Below, piece by piece: positions 16,331 to 23,673 of a DNA stretch of 26,430 nucleotides; the first letter of the stretch is position 1, and every line of letters starts with the position of its first letter. Under the pieces are notes generated by a model. The model was given only the letters and a program-made list of their open reading frames with translations. It had not been told where the DNA came from and ran no database searches. Both the position numbers and the translations under genes were made by a program. This DNA comes from a virus, in the IMG/VR virus record IMGVR_UViG_3300009073_000032, positions 1 to 26,430 of that record; one strand, 5' to 3'.

Positions 16331-16929
16331 TATTGTTTTGGATTTTTACTTTCTAAAATTTGATTCCAATAAATATACTTTTTTATGCTGTCTTTATATA
16401 TATCTATTCTATAAGATAAGGGTATTCCAGCTTCTAAGTACATGCAATTTTTTTCAATATCTCCCTTTGAATCATCAACTTCTTTTAATGTTTTTAAATT
16501 TATTTTTTCAAGTTTTACTTTGTGTATTTTAAGCCTATTTTTAATACCTAATAAAGATCTACTAATTCTTTTTATTTGCGGCATTATTAATTTAGCTGTA
16601 TCTATTGGAAAACCAAACTCTTTAATTAAAAGCAAAACGTTTATATCTAAAGTATCTATATATAAAGATAATATTTTTTTTGCTGCATAATACTTAGCTT
16701 CCAAGTATTCAACGTTTATTTGCTCTTTATACTTTTTTATAAGCTTTTTATTATCTGTTAAAGCGTTGTATTCGCAAAGTATATCAAAAGCCGCTTTTGC
16801 AAGTTTGTCACCCCCAACTTCATTTTTTTTATTAACTTTTAAAAAGTTGGAATCCTTAGTTTCTGCAAATTCAAAAAAATTATAAATGGGTAGTTCAGAA
16901 CAATTTGTATAATACTTTTTATTTTTCAT
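16330..16929 (-). CDS. Tail assembly chaperone candidate
   Basis: The 199-residue protein is basic and mostly helical, with no family I can name. It sits directly before the tape measure gene, the usual place of tail assembly chaperones, and its stop overlaps the tape measure start (TAATG). Its own ATG overlaps the stop of the 157-residue gene upstream. At that junction an uninterrupted U_UUU_UUU heptamer is followed at once by UAA in the upstream frame. A -1 slip there would read through into this frame as ...FFLMKNKK. That mirrors the G/G-T chaperone arrangement of lambda-like phages, although here the second ORF also has its own start. The protein may therefore be made both alone and as a fusion. 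The role is inferred from position and arrangement. Confidence 0.6.
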   Translation of the reverse strand: MKNKKYYTNCSELPIYNFFEFAETKDSNFLKVNKKNEVGGDKLAKAAFDILCEYNALTDNKKLIKKYKEQINVEYLEAKYYAAKKILSLYIDTLDINVLLLIKEFGFPIDTAKLIMPQIKRISRSLLGIKNRLKIHKVKLEKINLKTLKEVDDSKGDIEKNCMYLEAGIPLSYRIDIYKDSIKKYIYWNQILESKNPKQ

Positions 16930-17402
16930 TAAAAAAAATCTAATTCAATTTCTCCTGTTGATGATGTTAAGAAAGGTAAAGAATTGATTTTAGCTTCAAC
17001 TCCTGGGTCTATAATCTCGTTGATTATAAATTTTTTTTCATTTTCCGTAAACTCTAAAATATCTACTCCGTATTTATTTACTAAAGCACTCGTCTTTTCG
17101 TCGCTTGAATTTAATATTAAATCAAACCCTGAAAGTTGTAAATAAAATCCTTTGTAAAAAAGCCCACTTTCTCTTAAAGTAACAAACGAAGAGCGTTTGT
17201 TATTTTTTTTCTTCAATAGAATTGTTTCCCTAGAATAGGTTGGGGTTATCAAATCCCCTGAGCCGTCTACACCTTTTTGATATAATCTATTTTTAACTAA
17301 GCCTACAATTTCGCCTTCATTTTTTTTAATTATATTAGATACAACCTGTTCTAAAGTTAAATTAAATTGTATTAAGGCTAATTTATATCTCGATAGAATC
17401 AT
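16929..17402 (-). CDS. Tail/head completion-type protein, or first part of a frameshifted chaperone pair
   Basis: The 157-residue protein has a middle segment, RSSFVTLRESGLFYKGFYLQ through SSDEKTSALVNKYGVDILEF (about 70-117). It resembles virion-morphogenesis/HK97 gp10-like completion proteins, in which a strand rich in Ser/Asp precedes a KYG.diLglt motif; the resemblance is by eye and moderate. Position between the tail tube and tape measure genes would also suit a tail assembly chaperone. The gene ends in a U_UUU_UUU heptamer directly before UAA and overlaps the start of the next ORF, so a -1 frameshift could fuse the two. The start lies five bases downstream of a long hairpin after the tail tube gene, a layout that could keep its expression below that of the tube protein. 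Confidence 0.6.
   Translation of the reverse strand: MILSRYKLALIQFNLTLEQVVSNIIKKNEGEIVGLVKNRLYQKGVDGSGDLITPTYSRETILLKKKNNKRSSFVTLRESGLFYKGFYLQLSGFDLILNSSDEKTSALVNKYGVDILEFTENEKKFIINEIIDPGVEAKINSLPFLTSSTGEIELDFF
16932..16938 (-). other. Candidate -1 ribosomal frameshift site U_UUU_UUU
   Basis: On the minus strand the end of the 157-residue gene reads GAT TTT TTT TAA. The heptamer T TTT TTT has the ideal X_XXY_YYZ form in the zero frame and is followed immediately by the UAA stop. A -1 slip leads to TTA ATG AAA, the frame of the downstream gene. No strong downstream hairpin was seen, and A/T homopolymers are frequent in this genome. Confidence 0.4.
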
Positions 17403-17406
17403 TTTA

Positions 17407-17456
17407 TTTTTTTTAAGGGGCTTAAAAAAGCCATTAATTAAGCCCCATTAAAAAAA
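17407..17456 (-). promoter_or_regulatory. Long hairpin between tail tube gene and the next gene
   Basis: A 9-bp G/C-containing stem, GGGGCTTAA with TTAAGCCCC (17417-17425 and 17438-17446), is extended by T-run and A-run flanks to about 19 pairs with one bulge. Its 12-base loop contains AAGCC, which could pair with GGCTT of one arm to give a shorter alternative hairpin. There is no T-run after the stem in either direction, so it is not a standard intrinsic terminator. It ends five bases before the ATG at 17402. Confidence 0.55.
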
Positions 17457-17495
17457 CATGCATCCTAGTACAGCGGATGAACACAGAACAAAAAT

Positions 17496-18431
17496 TTAAA
17501 CAACAACTGCTGAAGTTGGGGTTGTACTACGATACAGCACTCCATTAGATTCGGCAACTGTCGTATTTGTATCGCCATTAAAATGCGTTACAGTTACTGT
17601 TTGTCCAGTTGTTACTGCAGCGTCTAATGTAAATACGTAATTTCCAGGTGTAGCTTCTGCTACTGCGGTTATATTAGCTGTAGCTCCATTAACTTGAATT
17701 GAAACGTTGGCTTCTGATAAACCTTCTACTGAAGAATTTCTATCTGCCGCTAACATGACATTTAAAGATAATTGAGTATCGTTGTTTGCTGGAACAGTTT
17801 CAAACTCAATCAAAGTTCCATTTATTCCAGGAATATCGTCTGGAGCAAAATCCAAGTTTTCAGCATGAACAATATCATAATTTTCATCCCATTGAAGTCT
17901 ATTTAAAAATTGAACAACTAAAGATTTCATTTCAGGGTCTCCGCCTTCCATTCTTCTTTTAGTTAATTCAGCTGTTGTATGACCAGATGTAAACCCTTGA
18001 TAATTTCCATTTGATTTGTTGGCTAACATCCAATTACCTTCGTCGTCTCCTATCATATAATCATAAGATTTGAAAGTAGTCATTTTAGCGATTTCTTTAT
18101 AAAAATCATGGCCTTCTTCAAACATTAATTTATACTCAGGCAAACCTAATAGGTTTCTTCTTTTACCACCTTTTGAATTTGTGTAATAACCATCTTCTGA
18201 TGACACGTCTTCAAAAGCGCTAGCTCCAATAATAGGAATAGCGTCGCCCTTTTTTATTAGGTTTGTTAAATAAGCTAAATTGAAATCAGCTGTTCCTAAT
18301 ATTTCAGTGCCTTTTCTAAGTGCTATCAAGTGTGTTGGTGTTCCAAACAGTGATAAACAACCTAATTTACCGGTATTAGCGCCTCTAGCGCCTCCGCAAG
18401 CTTTTTTGCTCGCTATTGATCTAATTTCCAT
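17496..18431 (-). CDS. Probable major tail tube protein with C-terminal Ig-like domain
   Basis: The 311-residue protein has a compact N-terminal domain (about 1-215) and a beta-rich C-terminal domain (about 225-311). The latter, with SEANVSIQVNGATANITAVA and GNYVFTLDAAVTTGQTVTVT, reads as an Ig-like or bacterial adhesion-type fold, a common addition to tail tube proteins. Position between connector genes and tape measure genes and the two-domain layout support the tube assignment; I cannot confirm the tube fold by motif. The gene overlaps the 66-residue ORF upstream by 11 bases and is followed by a hairpin-containing gap of 93 bases. The Ig-like domain would be displayed along the tail and could help bind surface glycans. 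Confidence 0.7.
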   Translation of the reverse strand: MEIRSIASKKACGGARGANTGKLGCLSLFGTPTHLIALRKGTEILGTADFNLAYLTNLIKKGDAIPIIGASAFEDVSSEDGYYTNSKGGKRRNLLGLPEYKLMFEEGHDFYKEIAKMTTFKSYDYMIGDDEGNWMLANKSNGNYQGFTSGHTTAELTKRRMEGGDPEMKSLVVQFLNRLQWDENYDIVHAENLDFAPDDIPGINGTLIEFETVPANNDTQLSLNVMLAADRNSSVEGLSEANVSIQVNGATANITAVAEATPGNYVFTLDAAVTTGQTVTVTHFNGDTNTTVAESNGVLYRSTTPTSAVVV

Positions 18432-18621
18432 TTTTAATTTTTTGCTTGTTAATTAAATCTTGATAAACGCTTTGATTATCAGTTTCGAAATTACTTCCGA
18501 TTTCATATTTTTTAGGGTTTTTAAACCCTACTGTAAAAGCACTTATAACTTCACCTTTAAAGATTTTTTTTTCTTTAGGTTCAGCAGCTTTTACAACTAC
18601 TTTATCTTCATTTTTTGCCAT
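18421..18621 (-). CDS. Small conserved-type phage protein before the tail tube gene
   Basis: This 66-residue protein has a charged start (MAKNEDKVVVKAAEPKEKKI) followed by a short beta-rich core (FKGEVISAFTVGFKNPKKYE, then IGSNFETDNQ) and a helical end (SVYQDLINKQKIK). No family name comes to mind. The core resembles small virion proteins with the pattern v.s.ft.Gf.np..y..Gs.y....s.....L, which would fit a small capsid or connector accessory, but this is only an impression. It begins two bases past the stop of the 201-residue gene and overlaps the tail tube gene by 11 bases, so it is likely expressed with them. Confidence 0.6.
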   Translation of the reverse strand: MAKNEDKVVVKAAEPKEKKIFKGEVISAFTVGFKNPKKYEIGSNFETDNQSVYQDLINKQKIKNGN

Positions 18622-18623
18622 TT

Positions 18624-19229
18624 TTAAATTTTTAATACGTTATTTAAACCAGTTGATATTGCTGGTATATTAATTTCTAATTGCTGTTCTTGATTTCCTT
18701 TCATTTTTATTTCTCTTAAGCAACCGTTGTTTATTGAAAATGATAGATACAATTTTATTGCGTCCCATCTAGCTCCTGTAAAATTTTCTTCTCCAGACAA
18801 TAAATCATCACTGTAATTAGGAAACTTTACAAATTCTCTTTCTTTATTAATTTTAACGGTGCTAGCTTTAGTTAAAGACTCTACAACCATATTCATTAGC
18901 GGTATTAACACTTTTTTATACGTTGTTTTCAATCTAAGCTTACTGCTAAGATTTTTATCTGTATCTACAGCTAATATTAATGGTAAATCTTCTAATTGCA
19001 AGGTTTTACCAATATGCTTTTCTTTGAAAGGATATAGCAACCAAATAAGAGGATAAGGCTTGCGTTTTTCAAGCTCGTATTTTTTAAGAAAAACTTTTAT
19101 CTCATGTTCATCTCCAAAATGAAAAACTGGTTTGTAACCTTCTGAGTTTTCGCTAACAACCATTGCTGGTAAATATTGAAATATATCATCTAGTTTATCC
19201 TCTAATATTATTGTATTTGTAGAACTCAT
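18624..19229 (-). CDS. Tail terminator/connector candidate
   Basis: The 201-residue protein shows an alternating helix and strand pattern and no signal or membrane segment. The stretch KPYPLIWLLYPFKEKHI to LEDLPLILAVDTD (about 57-91) is hydrophobic and proline-rich, resembling the core strand region of tail terminator or tail completion proteins of Bacteroidota phages. The C-terminal half contains FTGARWDAIKLYLSFSINNG and ends in a beta-rich tail. It lies between the 224-residue connector candidate (TAATG overlap at 19229) and the 66-residue ORF, before the tail tube gene, as expected for a terminator. Position carries most of the weight. Confidence 0.55.
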   Translation of the reverse strand: MSSTNTIILEDKLDDIFQYLPAMVVSENSEGYKPVFHFGDEHEIKVFLKKYELEKRKPYPLIWLLYPFKEKHIGKTLQLEDLPLILAVDTDKNLSSKLRLKTTYKKVLIPLMNMVVESLTKASTVKINKEREFVKFPNYSDDLLSGEENFTGARWDAIKLYLSFSINNGCLREIKMKGNQEQQLEINIPAISTGLNNVLKI

Positions 19230-19903
19230 TAAAATCCAAATCTGTTTATGTGTCTTATGTCTTTGAAATGTACATTTTTGTAAAAATCAGTATATGCTTT
19301 ATTCATGTCTTTTATGAAATCGTATAAGCTAACTTCTTTGTTACCTTTGTAATAATCTAAACCTAATAACTCATGCTTATAAATAACTTTTTCGGATTTA
19401 CATTTGCCTTGAACTATGTCTACATATTTATTCCACGCGTCAACAACTTTTAAGGTCGGGGCTACTACTTGAGCGTTTTTAACCTTTTCTTTAATTTGTC
19501 CAACAGTTGTGTTAGTTACATGTTGTCTTCTTTCGTGTCTACAGTATGCGTAATAAGCTAAAAAACTTCTATTATATTTTTCAGCTGTAATAGGGGTTTT
19601 AAATCTAATTCCCCTCCAAGCCTTAAGCTTATTAGTTCTCGCATCTAAATAGGAGTGACCATTTAAAAGCCACCCCCATTTTTCATGCGCCTCATCTTTT
19701 AATAATGTGGGCCTATCTAAATTCAATTGACTAGCAAACTCATTATAAAAAATGAAACCAAATATATCAATAAAGCACTCTTCTTCATAACCACTTATTA
19801 TTTCAGAAAAATTATTTGTAGTCTCAAGTAGTTCTTCCGTTATAGAAGGCTTAGCTTCAGGTATATAAATATCTCCTTTATAATATGTGGTATTTGTTAT
19901 CAT
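19229..19903 (-). CDS. Head-tail connector-type protein (DUF6712-like)
   Basis: The 224-residue protein has the look of a family common in Bacteroidota phages, placed after the capsid gene. An N-terminal helical part (NNFSEIISGYEEECFIDIFG) is followed by EKWGWLLNG, KAWRGIRF and the segment LAYYAYCRHERRQHVTNTTV, then PTLKVVDAWNKYVDIV. The Tyr/Trp-rich core and VTNTTVGQ..EKVKNA pattern are what I associate with DUF6712-like proteins, thought to act as head-tail adaptors. It begins 16 bases after the 65-residue ORF, and its stop overlaps the next start (TAATG). A 12-base sequence ATTTATAAAGCA precedes its ATG and also occurs before the upstream small gene. The role is inferred from position and resemblance. 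Confidence 0.6.
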   Translation of the reverse strand: MITNTTYYKGDIYIPEAKPSITEELLETTNNFSEIISGYEEECFIDIFGFIFYNEFASQLNLDRPTLLKDEAHEKWGWLLNGHSYLDARTNKLKAWRGIRFKTPITAEKYNRSFLAYYAYCRHERRQHVTNTTVGQIKEKVKNAQVVAPTLKVVDAWNKYVDIVQGKCKSEKVIYKHELLGLDYYKGNKEVSLYDFIKDMNKAYTDFYKNVHFKDIRHINRFGF

Positions 19904-19918
19904 GCTTTATAAATCAGT

Positions 19919-20116
19919 CTATTCTTTTACCACTTTTTTAGGCTCATAAACTTTGTGGGTTTTAATGATTTTACCTACTTTAATTTTACTAACTAAAGCG
20001 TTAGCGGTACTTTTGTGATATGTTTCAACATCACCTACTTTTTTAGATCCATGAGATTTAGTAAACTCAACGTCTACATAACCAGTTGGAACTTGTTTGC
20101 CTTTTTCTTCAGCCAT
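19919..20116 (-). CDS. Small protein next to the capsid gene
   Basis: The 65-residue protein has a compact pattern: a beta strand (GYVDVEFTKSHGSKKVGDVE), a helix (KSTANALVSKIKVGKI) and a basic tail (VYEPKKVVKE). Small proteins of this kind, with the outline v.f...h....G....v....A..L.....v, often follow major capsid genes in phages; their role is generally unknown. No membrane or signal segment is present. It lies 40 bases after the capsid stop and 16 bases before the connector-like gene. The upstream gap holds only A/T-rich sequence and the 12-base motif ATTTATAAAGCA (20124-20135 on the plus strand). Function is not assigned. Confidence 0.6.
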   Translation of the reverse strand: MAEEKGKQVPTGYVDVEFTKSHGSKKVGDVETYHKSTANALVSKIKVGKIIKTHKVYEPKKVVKE

Positions 20117-20155
20117 AATATATTGCTTTATAAATTAAAAAATTATTTTTTTCTA

Positions 20156-21397
20156 TTAAGCAGCTTCAATTGCAGCTTCAATAGTAGCTAAATCATCATA
20201 AACAAACGCGCTAAGATCAAGATTCTTAACATACTGAAAGAATCTACTCTCTCCTAACATTGTAAATTTGTTTGTAATGAATTGGTCGTTAATCCATCCG
20301 ATTCTAATTGAAAAAGGAATATAATTAACTAAATTGTATTTTTTCATATCCCCAACAAATACTTTGCCATTTGGAATTTTAATCCAAGGGCGAATAGTAA
20401 CTCCTCCAATTGAAACAGAATTAAAAAGACTAGCTTGTGGATATAATGGCAAACCATCGCCATCTTTAGCAGATTGAAACTCTAAGAAAAAATCTAAGGG
20501 GCTAATCATAACAACATTTGCTTTTTTAGGCATTTCGTCTGCAAAAGCTTGCGTTGTATAAATGTCTGTAATAACAGCGTTAATTTTGTCCATGAAATTA
20601 CTTTTTCCATTTTCAAATTTATCAGCCATTGCTCCAACTACAAATGTTCTAGCTAAGGTTGTTACTCCAGAAGGAATTTCACCTGCACCTGAACCAAAGT
20701 ACAATCCATTAACTTTAAACAAGTCGTGTTTTTGTCTTAAGTATGTGCGAGCTATAGAAGATAATCGCGTGTAATCAGTTACAGCTTCTTCAGTTAAAAT
20801 TTCATAAGCTGCAATTTTCTTGGGGCGAGGGTGTCTTGTTTCCCATTTAAAATCAATTTGAGGCTTTTCAGCTCCTTCAGCTACAAAATCATAATCACCG
20901 TCTTTTGGAATCATTTCAGTATAAGTCGCAAAAGGTTTTCCTGTTCTGGAAACGTTCATGAGGCTAATAAGCCCATTATCGTTTCTAAGGTCAAAATCAC
21001 CTAATCTAGCAACAGCTACATTTGGTACGGCATCAATTTGATTTCCATTGCCTGTGGTAATGTCTTCAGGCGCTTTGTCAACATCTTCATAGGGATTAAA
21101 AACAATTTCACCAGAACCTTTGTGGTAAATATTTTTAATTTCGCTTTGATTTTCTTTAAGAAAAGATGTAAATTTTTCTTGAATAGTAACAATACGTTTT
21201 TCTTTCATTTCTTCAATAAAATCTTCAAGAGCTTGGCCTTGTTTTTCAATTGCAGAAATAGCCTCTTTCAACTCATTTTTTGTAGCCCCTTCATCCTGAA
21301 GTTTTTTAAGCTCATCTTGAGTTTCTTTAAACTTTTTGTCTAAGGCGTCAGCAATTTTTTTATCTTGCTCTTGCTGCCTTTTTTCTTCTTCCGTCAT
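20156..21397 (-). CDS. Major capsid protein, HK97 fold
   Basis: The 413-residue protein has the layout of HK97-type capsid proteins that carry their own scaffold. Residues 1-75 form a charged coiled coil (EEEKRQQEQDKKIADALDKK onward), the delta domain that is usually removed by the prohead protease. The shell domain follows, with recognisable blocks: FATYTEMIPKDGDYDFVAEG (about 155-175), KPQIDFKWETRHPRPKKIAA (E-loop and spine region), ILTEEAVTDY, and the C-terminal GVTIRPWIKIPNGKVFVGDM part of the A domain. It lies 91 bases after the protease gene. That gap carries two copies of a 17-base repeat able to fold into hairpins, which may act on capsid expression. The HK97 protease next to it supports processing at the end of the coiled coil. 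Confidence 0.93.
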   Translation of the reverse strand: MTEEEKRQQEQDKKIADALDKKFKETQDELKKLQDEGATKNELKEAISAIEKQGQALEDFIEEMKEKRIVTIQEKFTSFLKENQSEIKNIYHKGSGEIVFNPYEDVDKAPEDITTGNGNQIDAVPNVAVARLGDFDLRNDNGLISLMNVSRTGKPFATYTEMIPKDGDYDFVAEGAEKPQIDFKWETRHPRPKKIAAYEILTEEAVTDYTRLSSIARTYLRQKHDLFKVNGLYFGSGAGEIPSGVTTLARTFVVGAMADKFENGKSNFMDKINAVITDIYTTQAFADEMPKKANVVMISPLDFFLEFQSAKDGDGLPLYPQASLFNSVSIGGVTIRPWIKIPNGKVFVGDMKKYNLVNYIPFSIRIGWINDQFITNKFTMLGESRFFQYVKNLDLSAFVYDDLATIEAAIEAA

Positions 21398-21442
21398 TTT
21401 TAACGATTTAAAAAAATTATTATTAGTTGTTATTTTGTTTGC

Positions 21443-21492
21443 TATAGTGCTTTCGCGGCTATAAACTTAAAGCTTAGTGCTTTCGCGGCTAA
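21443..21492 (-). repeat. 17-bp direct repeat pair with hairpin potential upstream of capsid gene
   Basis: TAGCCGCGAAAGCACTA occurs twice on the minus strand, at 21491-21475 and 21461-21445, with a 30-base period. The first copy contains the stop codon (TAG) of the protease gene. Each copy can form a small hairpin with a GAAA loop, a GC/GC inner stem and a TAG/CTA outer stem. The flanking pair is T-A in one copy and A-T in the other, so pairing is kept while the bases differ. This fits a structured RNA element better than a chance duplication, but two copies are little evidence. Confidence 0.6.
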
Positions 21493-22262
21493 TTAATCTC
21501 CAGCCAACTCTTTACTGGAGAAACTCTTTTATTTTTTATTGTTTTATTTTCAGATATTGATATTGTAGGTGTTATTTGATTGCTTCCTAAAACCACAGCT
21601 GAACCTTCAATTGCTTTAGCTTCTGTTACAGCCCAAAAATATCTTCTTTTTTCTAAATCAACTTTGTTTACTACAAATTTAGAATATTTTTGCCAAGCTT
21701 CATATTTAGCTCCATAATCTTCATCATTAATGCATGTTATCATTTTAACGTAACGCATTCCAACACTGTGATTATCAACCCTCCCTTCTTTATATTCATT
21801 AAACATAAAAGCGTTTCTTTCGCGCTTAACTATAGATTCAAAAACTAAAGCTTGAGTTTTACCTTCAACATCATATCCAAGTTCTTTCCAGTTATATTCT
21901 TTAGCGTATGCTTTTAAGCTATCGCCATCTGATATAACTTTATCAAAAGCCATTTTATGTTCTTGTAAATGCTTTATTCTTTTGTTTTCAGATAAAGATT
22001 TATCCCATAATCCTTTTATGTGAACATCTCCATGTGAATCTAAAAGATTAGTTGTATTTATTACAGCTTTAACTTTCAACTCATTTGAATCAGCTAAATT
22101 AGATTTAGATGCTATTCCAAAATCTTTTAAAGTTTGAATACCTCCAGTAAAACTATCAGCATATTTTAATGCAGATTTTTTAACGTAAAAAATATCACTT
22201 TCTTTTTCTACAAGAAAATCAAATAATTCTTTATCAGTTTTAAATTCAGGTATCTTAAACAT
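21489..22262 (-). CDS. Prohead maturation protease, HK97 family (S78/U35)
   Basis: The 257-residue protein has the HK97-type prohead protease pattern. LKVKAVINTTNLLDSHGDVH starts at residue 62, and HLQEHK (98-103) contains the candidate catalytic His. DNHSVGMRY (163-171) contains the candidate nucleophile Ser166 in the usual xSVGM/F context. It should cleave the scaffold-like N-terminus of the capsid protein inside the prohead and then itself. The gene lies between portal (39 bases away) and capsid, the classic order. About 60 residues precede the core, somewhat more than in minimal members. Its stop codon is embedded in the first copy of a 17-base repeat. The family call rests on motifs and order. 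Confidence 0.88.
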   Translation of the reverse strand: MFKIPEFKTDKELFDFLVEKESDIFYVKKSALKYADSFTGGIQTLKDFGIASKSNLADSNELKVKAVINTTNLLDSHGDVHIKGLWDKSLSENKRIKHLQEHKMAFDKVISDGDSLKAYAKEYNWKELGYDVEGKTQALVFESIVKRERNAFMFNEYKEGRVDNHSVGMRYVKMITCINDEDYGAKYEAWQKYSKFVVNKVDLEKRRYFWAVTEAKAIEGSAVVLGSNQITPTISISENKTIKNKRVSPVKSWLEIN

Positions 22263-22301
22263 ATTTATTTTTTTACAATTATATGATCTTTAACTTTAAT
22301 A

Positions 22302-23600
22302 TTACGCAATTCTAATTCCTTCTTCAATTGCTCTTTTTCTTTCTGACTCAATTTTTGAGTTGCCATTGTTTTCTTGCTGTCCATTATTTGAAGTATTTTG
22401 AATTAATTCTCCCAATTTAGTTCGCTTGTCAATATCAACCATTTCCAATGCTAATTCTTGTGGAATACCAACCATTAACAAAGCTTTTAAAGCTGTAGCT
22501 TGTTTAAATACAACGTCATACTTTTCTAACAATATAAATTGCATTATAGGCATGTGCGTGTAATCGCCTATAATTTTGTCATCACCTTTATTTTTATTAA
22601 ATACCGCGCAAGCGCTATTTAATGAAGGTTGTATCTCATTTTGTATATAAGATACCATTGACTCTTTAAAATTATTATATGTTGTTTTTTTAGCCTCTAA
22701 AGATAAAATGTCTTTAGGTATGTGAAGTGCACTGTAAATTATGTTGCCGTCTACTTTTACACTTTCGTCTAAGCCTAAATCTCTTAGCGCAATATGTAAT
22801 GATTTGTAAGTTAAATCAGATTTTGTGACAACACCTCTTTTGCGATTAAATGCTAAACCTATTTTATTATTAAATAAATTTTCAACTTGCTCTTTTTCTT
22901 CAGGTGATAATGGGAAACCTTCTTTTTTACCAGAAATTAATTCTTTGCCATTTGTTTTAAGAATTATATTTTTAGCTATAAGGCTGTCATGCGTATTTAT
23001 AAGTGTTTGTCTTAATCCATCTAATCTACTTTTAGCTGTAAATGGATTTTTATTAAGCATGTTTGGTAAGTCGTAAAAGAAAAGTAAATCTTTTATTCTA
23101 AACTTAGAATTTTCACCATTTTTATCATAAATAATAAATTCATTTAAAGCTTTTTCACTAGTAGACCTAAAAGTTCTTTTATTAAAATTTTCTGGCCATT
23201 TAATCAAATCTTTATCTAAAACAAACATTGACTTTGCATCGTCAAAACCTAATATTTTTTTTTGAGCTACAACAGCAACTCCTTGAGCTATCATAACAAA
23301 CATTAAGGTTTCTAAAAAATCCTCTTTAGTTTGATATTGATTTGGATTATCAATTAAATCTAAAAATTTATGATCTAATATTTTATTTTTACTATGTTTT
23401 TGTATTACTGAAAAATTTGCTTGAGAGAAGATTTTAGATACAAATAATATTGCAGGCGTAAGTATTGGGTGGTTTTGAGCCATCTGCAAATTAGAAGCTC
23501 CTTCATACCATTTGTGTATACTTGTTAAATCATAAAAACTGTCTCCTGACTCATTTCTCATCCAGGAAGGCCAGCTCAATTTAGGTAGACTTAATCTCAT
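22302..23600 (-). CDS. Portal protein, HK97-type
   Basis: The 432-residue protein fits the Phage_portal (HK97-like) family. It opens with NHPILTPAILFVSKIFSQAN (about 43-62), the helix before the wing, followed by LIDNPNQYQTKEDFLETLMF (about 82-101), the well-known ll..PN...t..dF..t... block. The stem/clip region has FPLSPEEKEQVENLF, and the crown-side part has ALHIPKDILSLEAKKTTYNN, equal to the usual vP..llg.....sy.n. It forms the ring through which DNA is packaged. Its start is five bases past the TACATTTG box, so the transcript from that promoter would be nearly leaderless. It is not coupled to the large terminase gene, which ends 73 bases upstream. Confidence 0.92.
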   Translation of the reverse strand: MRLSLPKLSWPSWMRNESGDSFYDLTSIHKWYEGASNLQMAQNHPILTPAILFVSKIFSQANFSVIQKHSKNKILDHKFLDLIDNPNQYQTKEDFLETLMFVMIAQGVAVVAQKKILGFDDAKSMFVLDKDLIKWPENFNKRTFRSTSEKALNEFIIYDKNGENSKFRIKDLLFFYDLPNMLNKNPFTAKSRLDGLRQTLINTHDSLIAKNIILKTNGKELISGKKEGFPLSPEEKEQVENLFNNKIGLAFNRKRGVVTKSDLTYKSLHIALRDLGLDESVKVDGNIIYSALHIPKDILSLEAKKTTYNNFKESMVSYIQNEIQPSLNSACAVFNKNKGDDKIIGDYTHMPIMQFILLEKYDVVFKQATALKALLMVGIPQELALEMVDIDKRTKLGELIQNTSNNGQQENNGNSKIESERKRAIEEGIRIA

Positions 23601-23605
23601 AAAAA

Positions 23606-23657
23606 CAAATGTACCTTGAAAATAAACAAAAAAAAATTTTTTTAATAGATTTTTTTT
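23606..23657 (-). promoter_or_regulatory. Promoter for head and tail genes
   Basis: On the minus strand TACATTTG (23613 to 23606) fits TAnnTTTG. Exactly 17 bases upstream lies an element of eight A, TC, TATT, seven A and a T-run (23657 down to about 23631). It is nearly identical to the one before the SGNH gene. The box is only five bases from the portal ATG. A TTTG at 23630-23627 is too close (13 bases) for the usual -33 spacing. Confidence 0.6.
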
Positions 23658-23673
23658 GTTTATTCACGCATAA

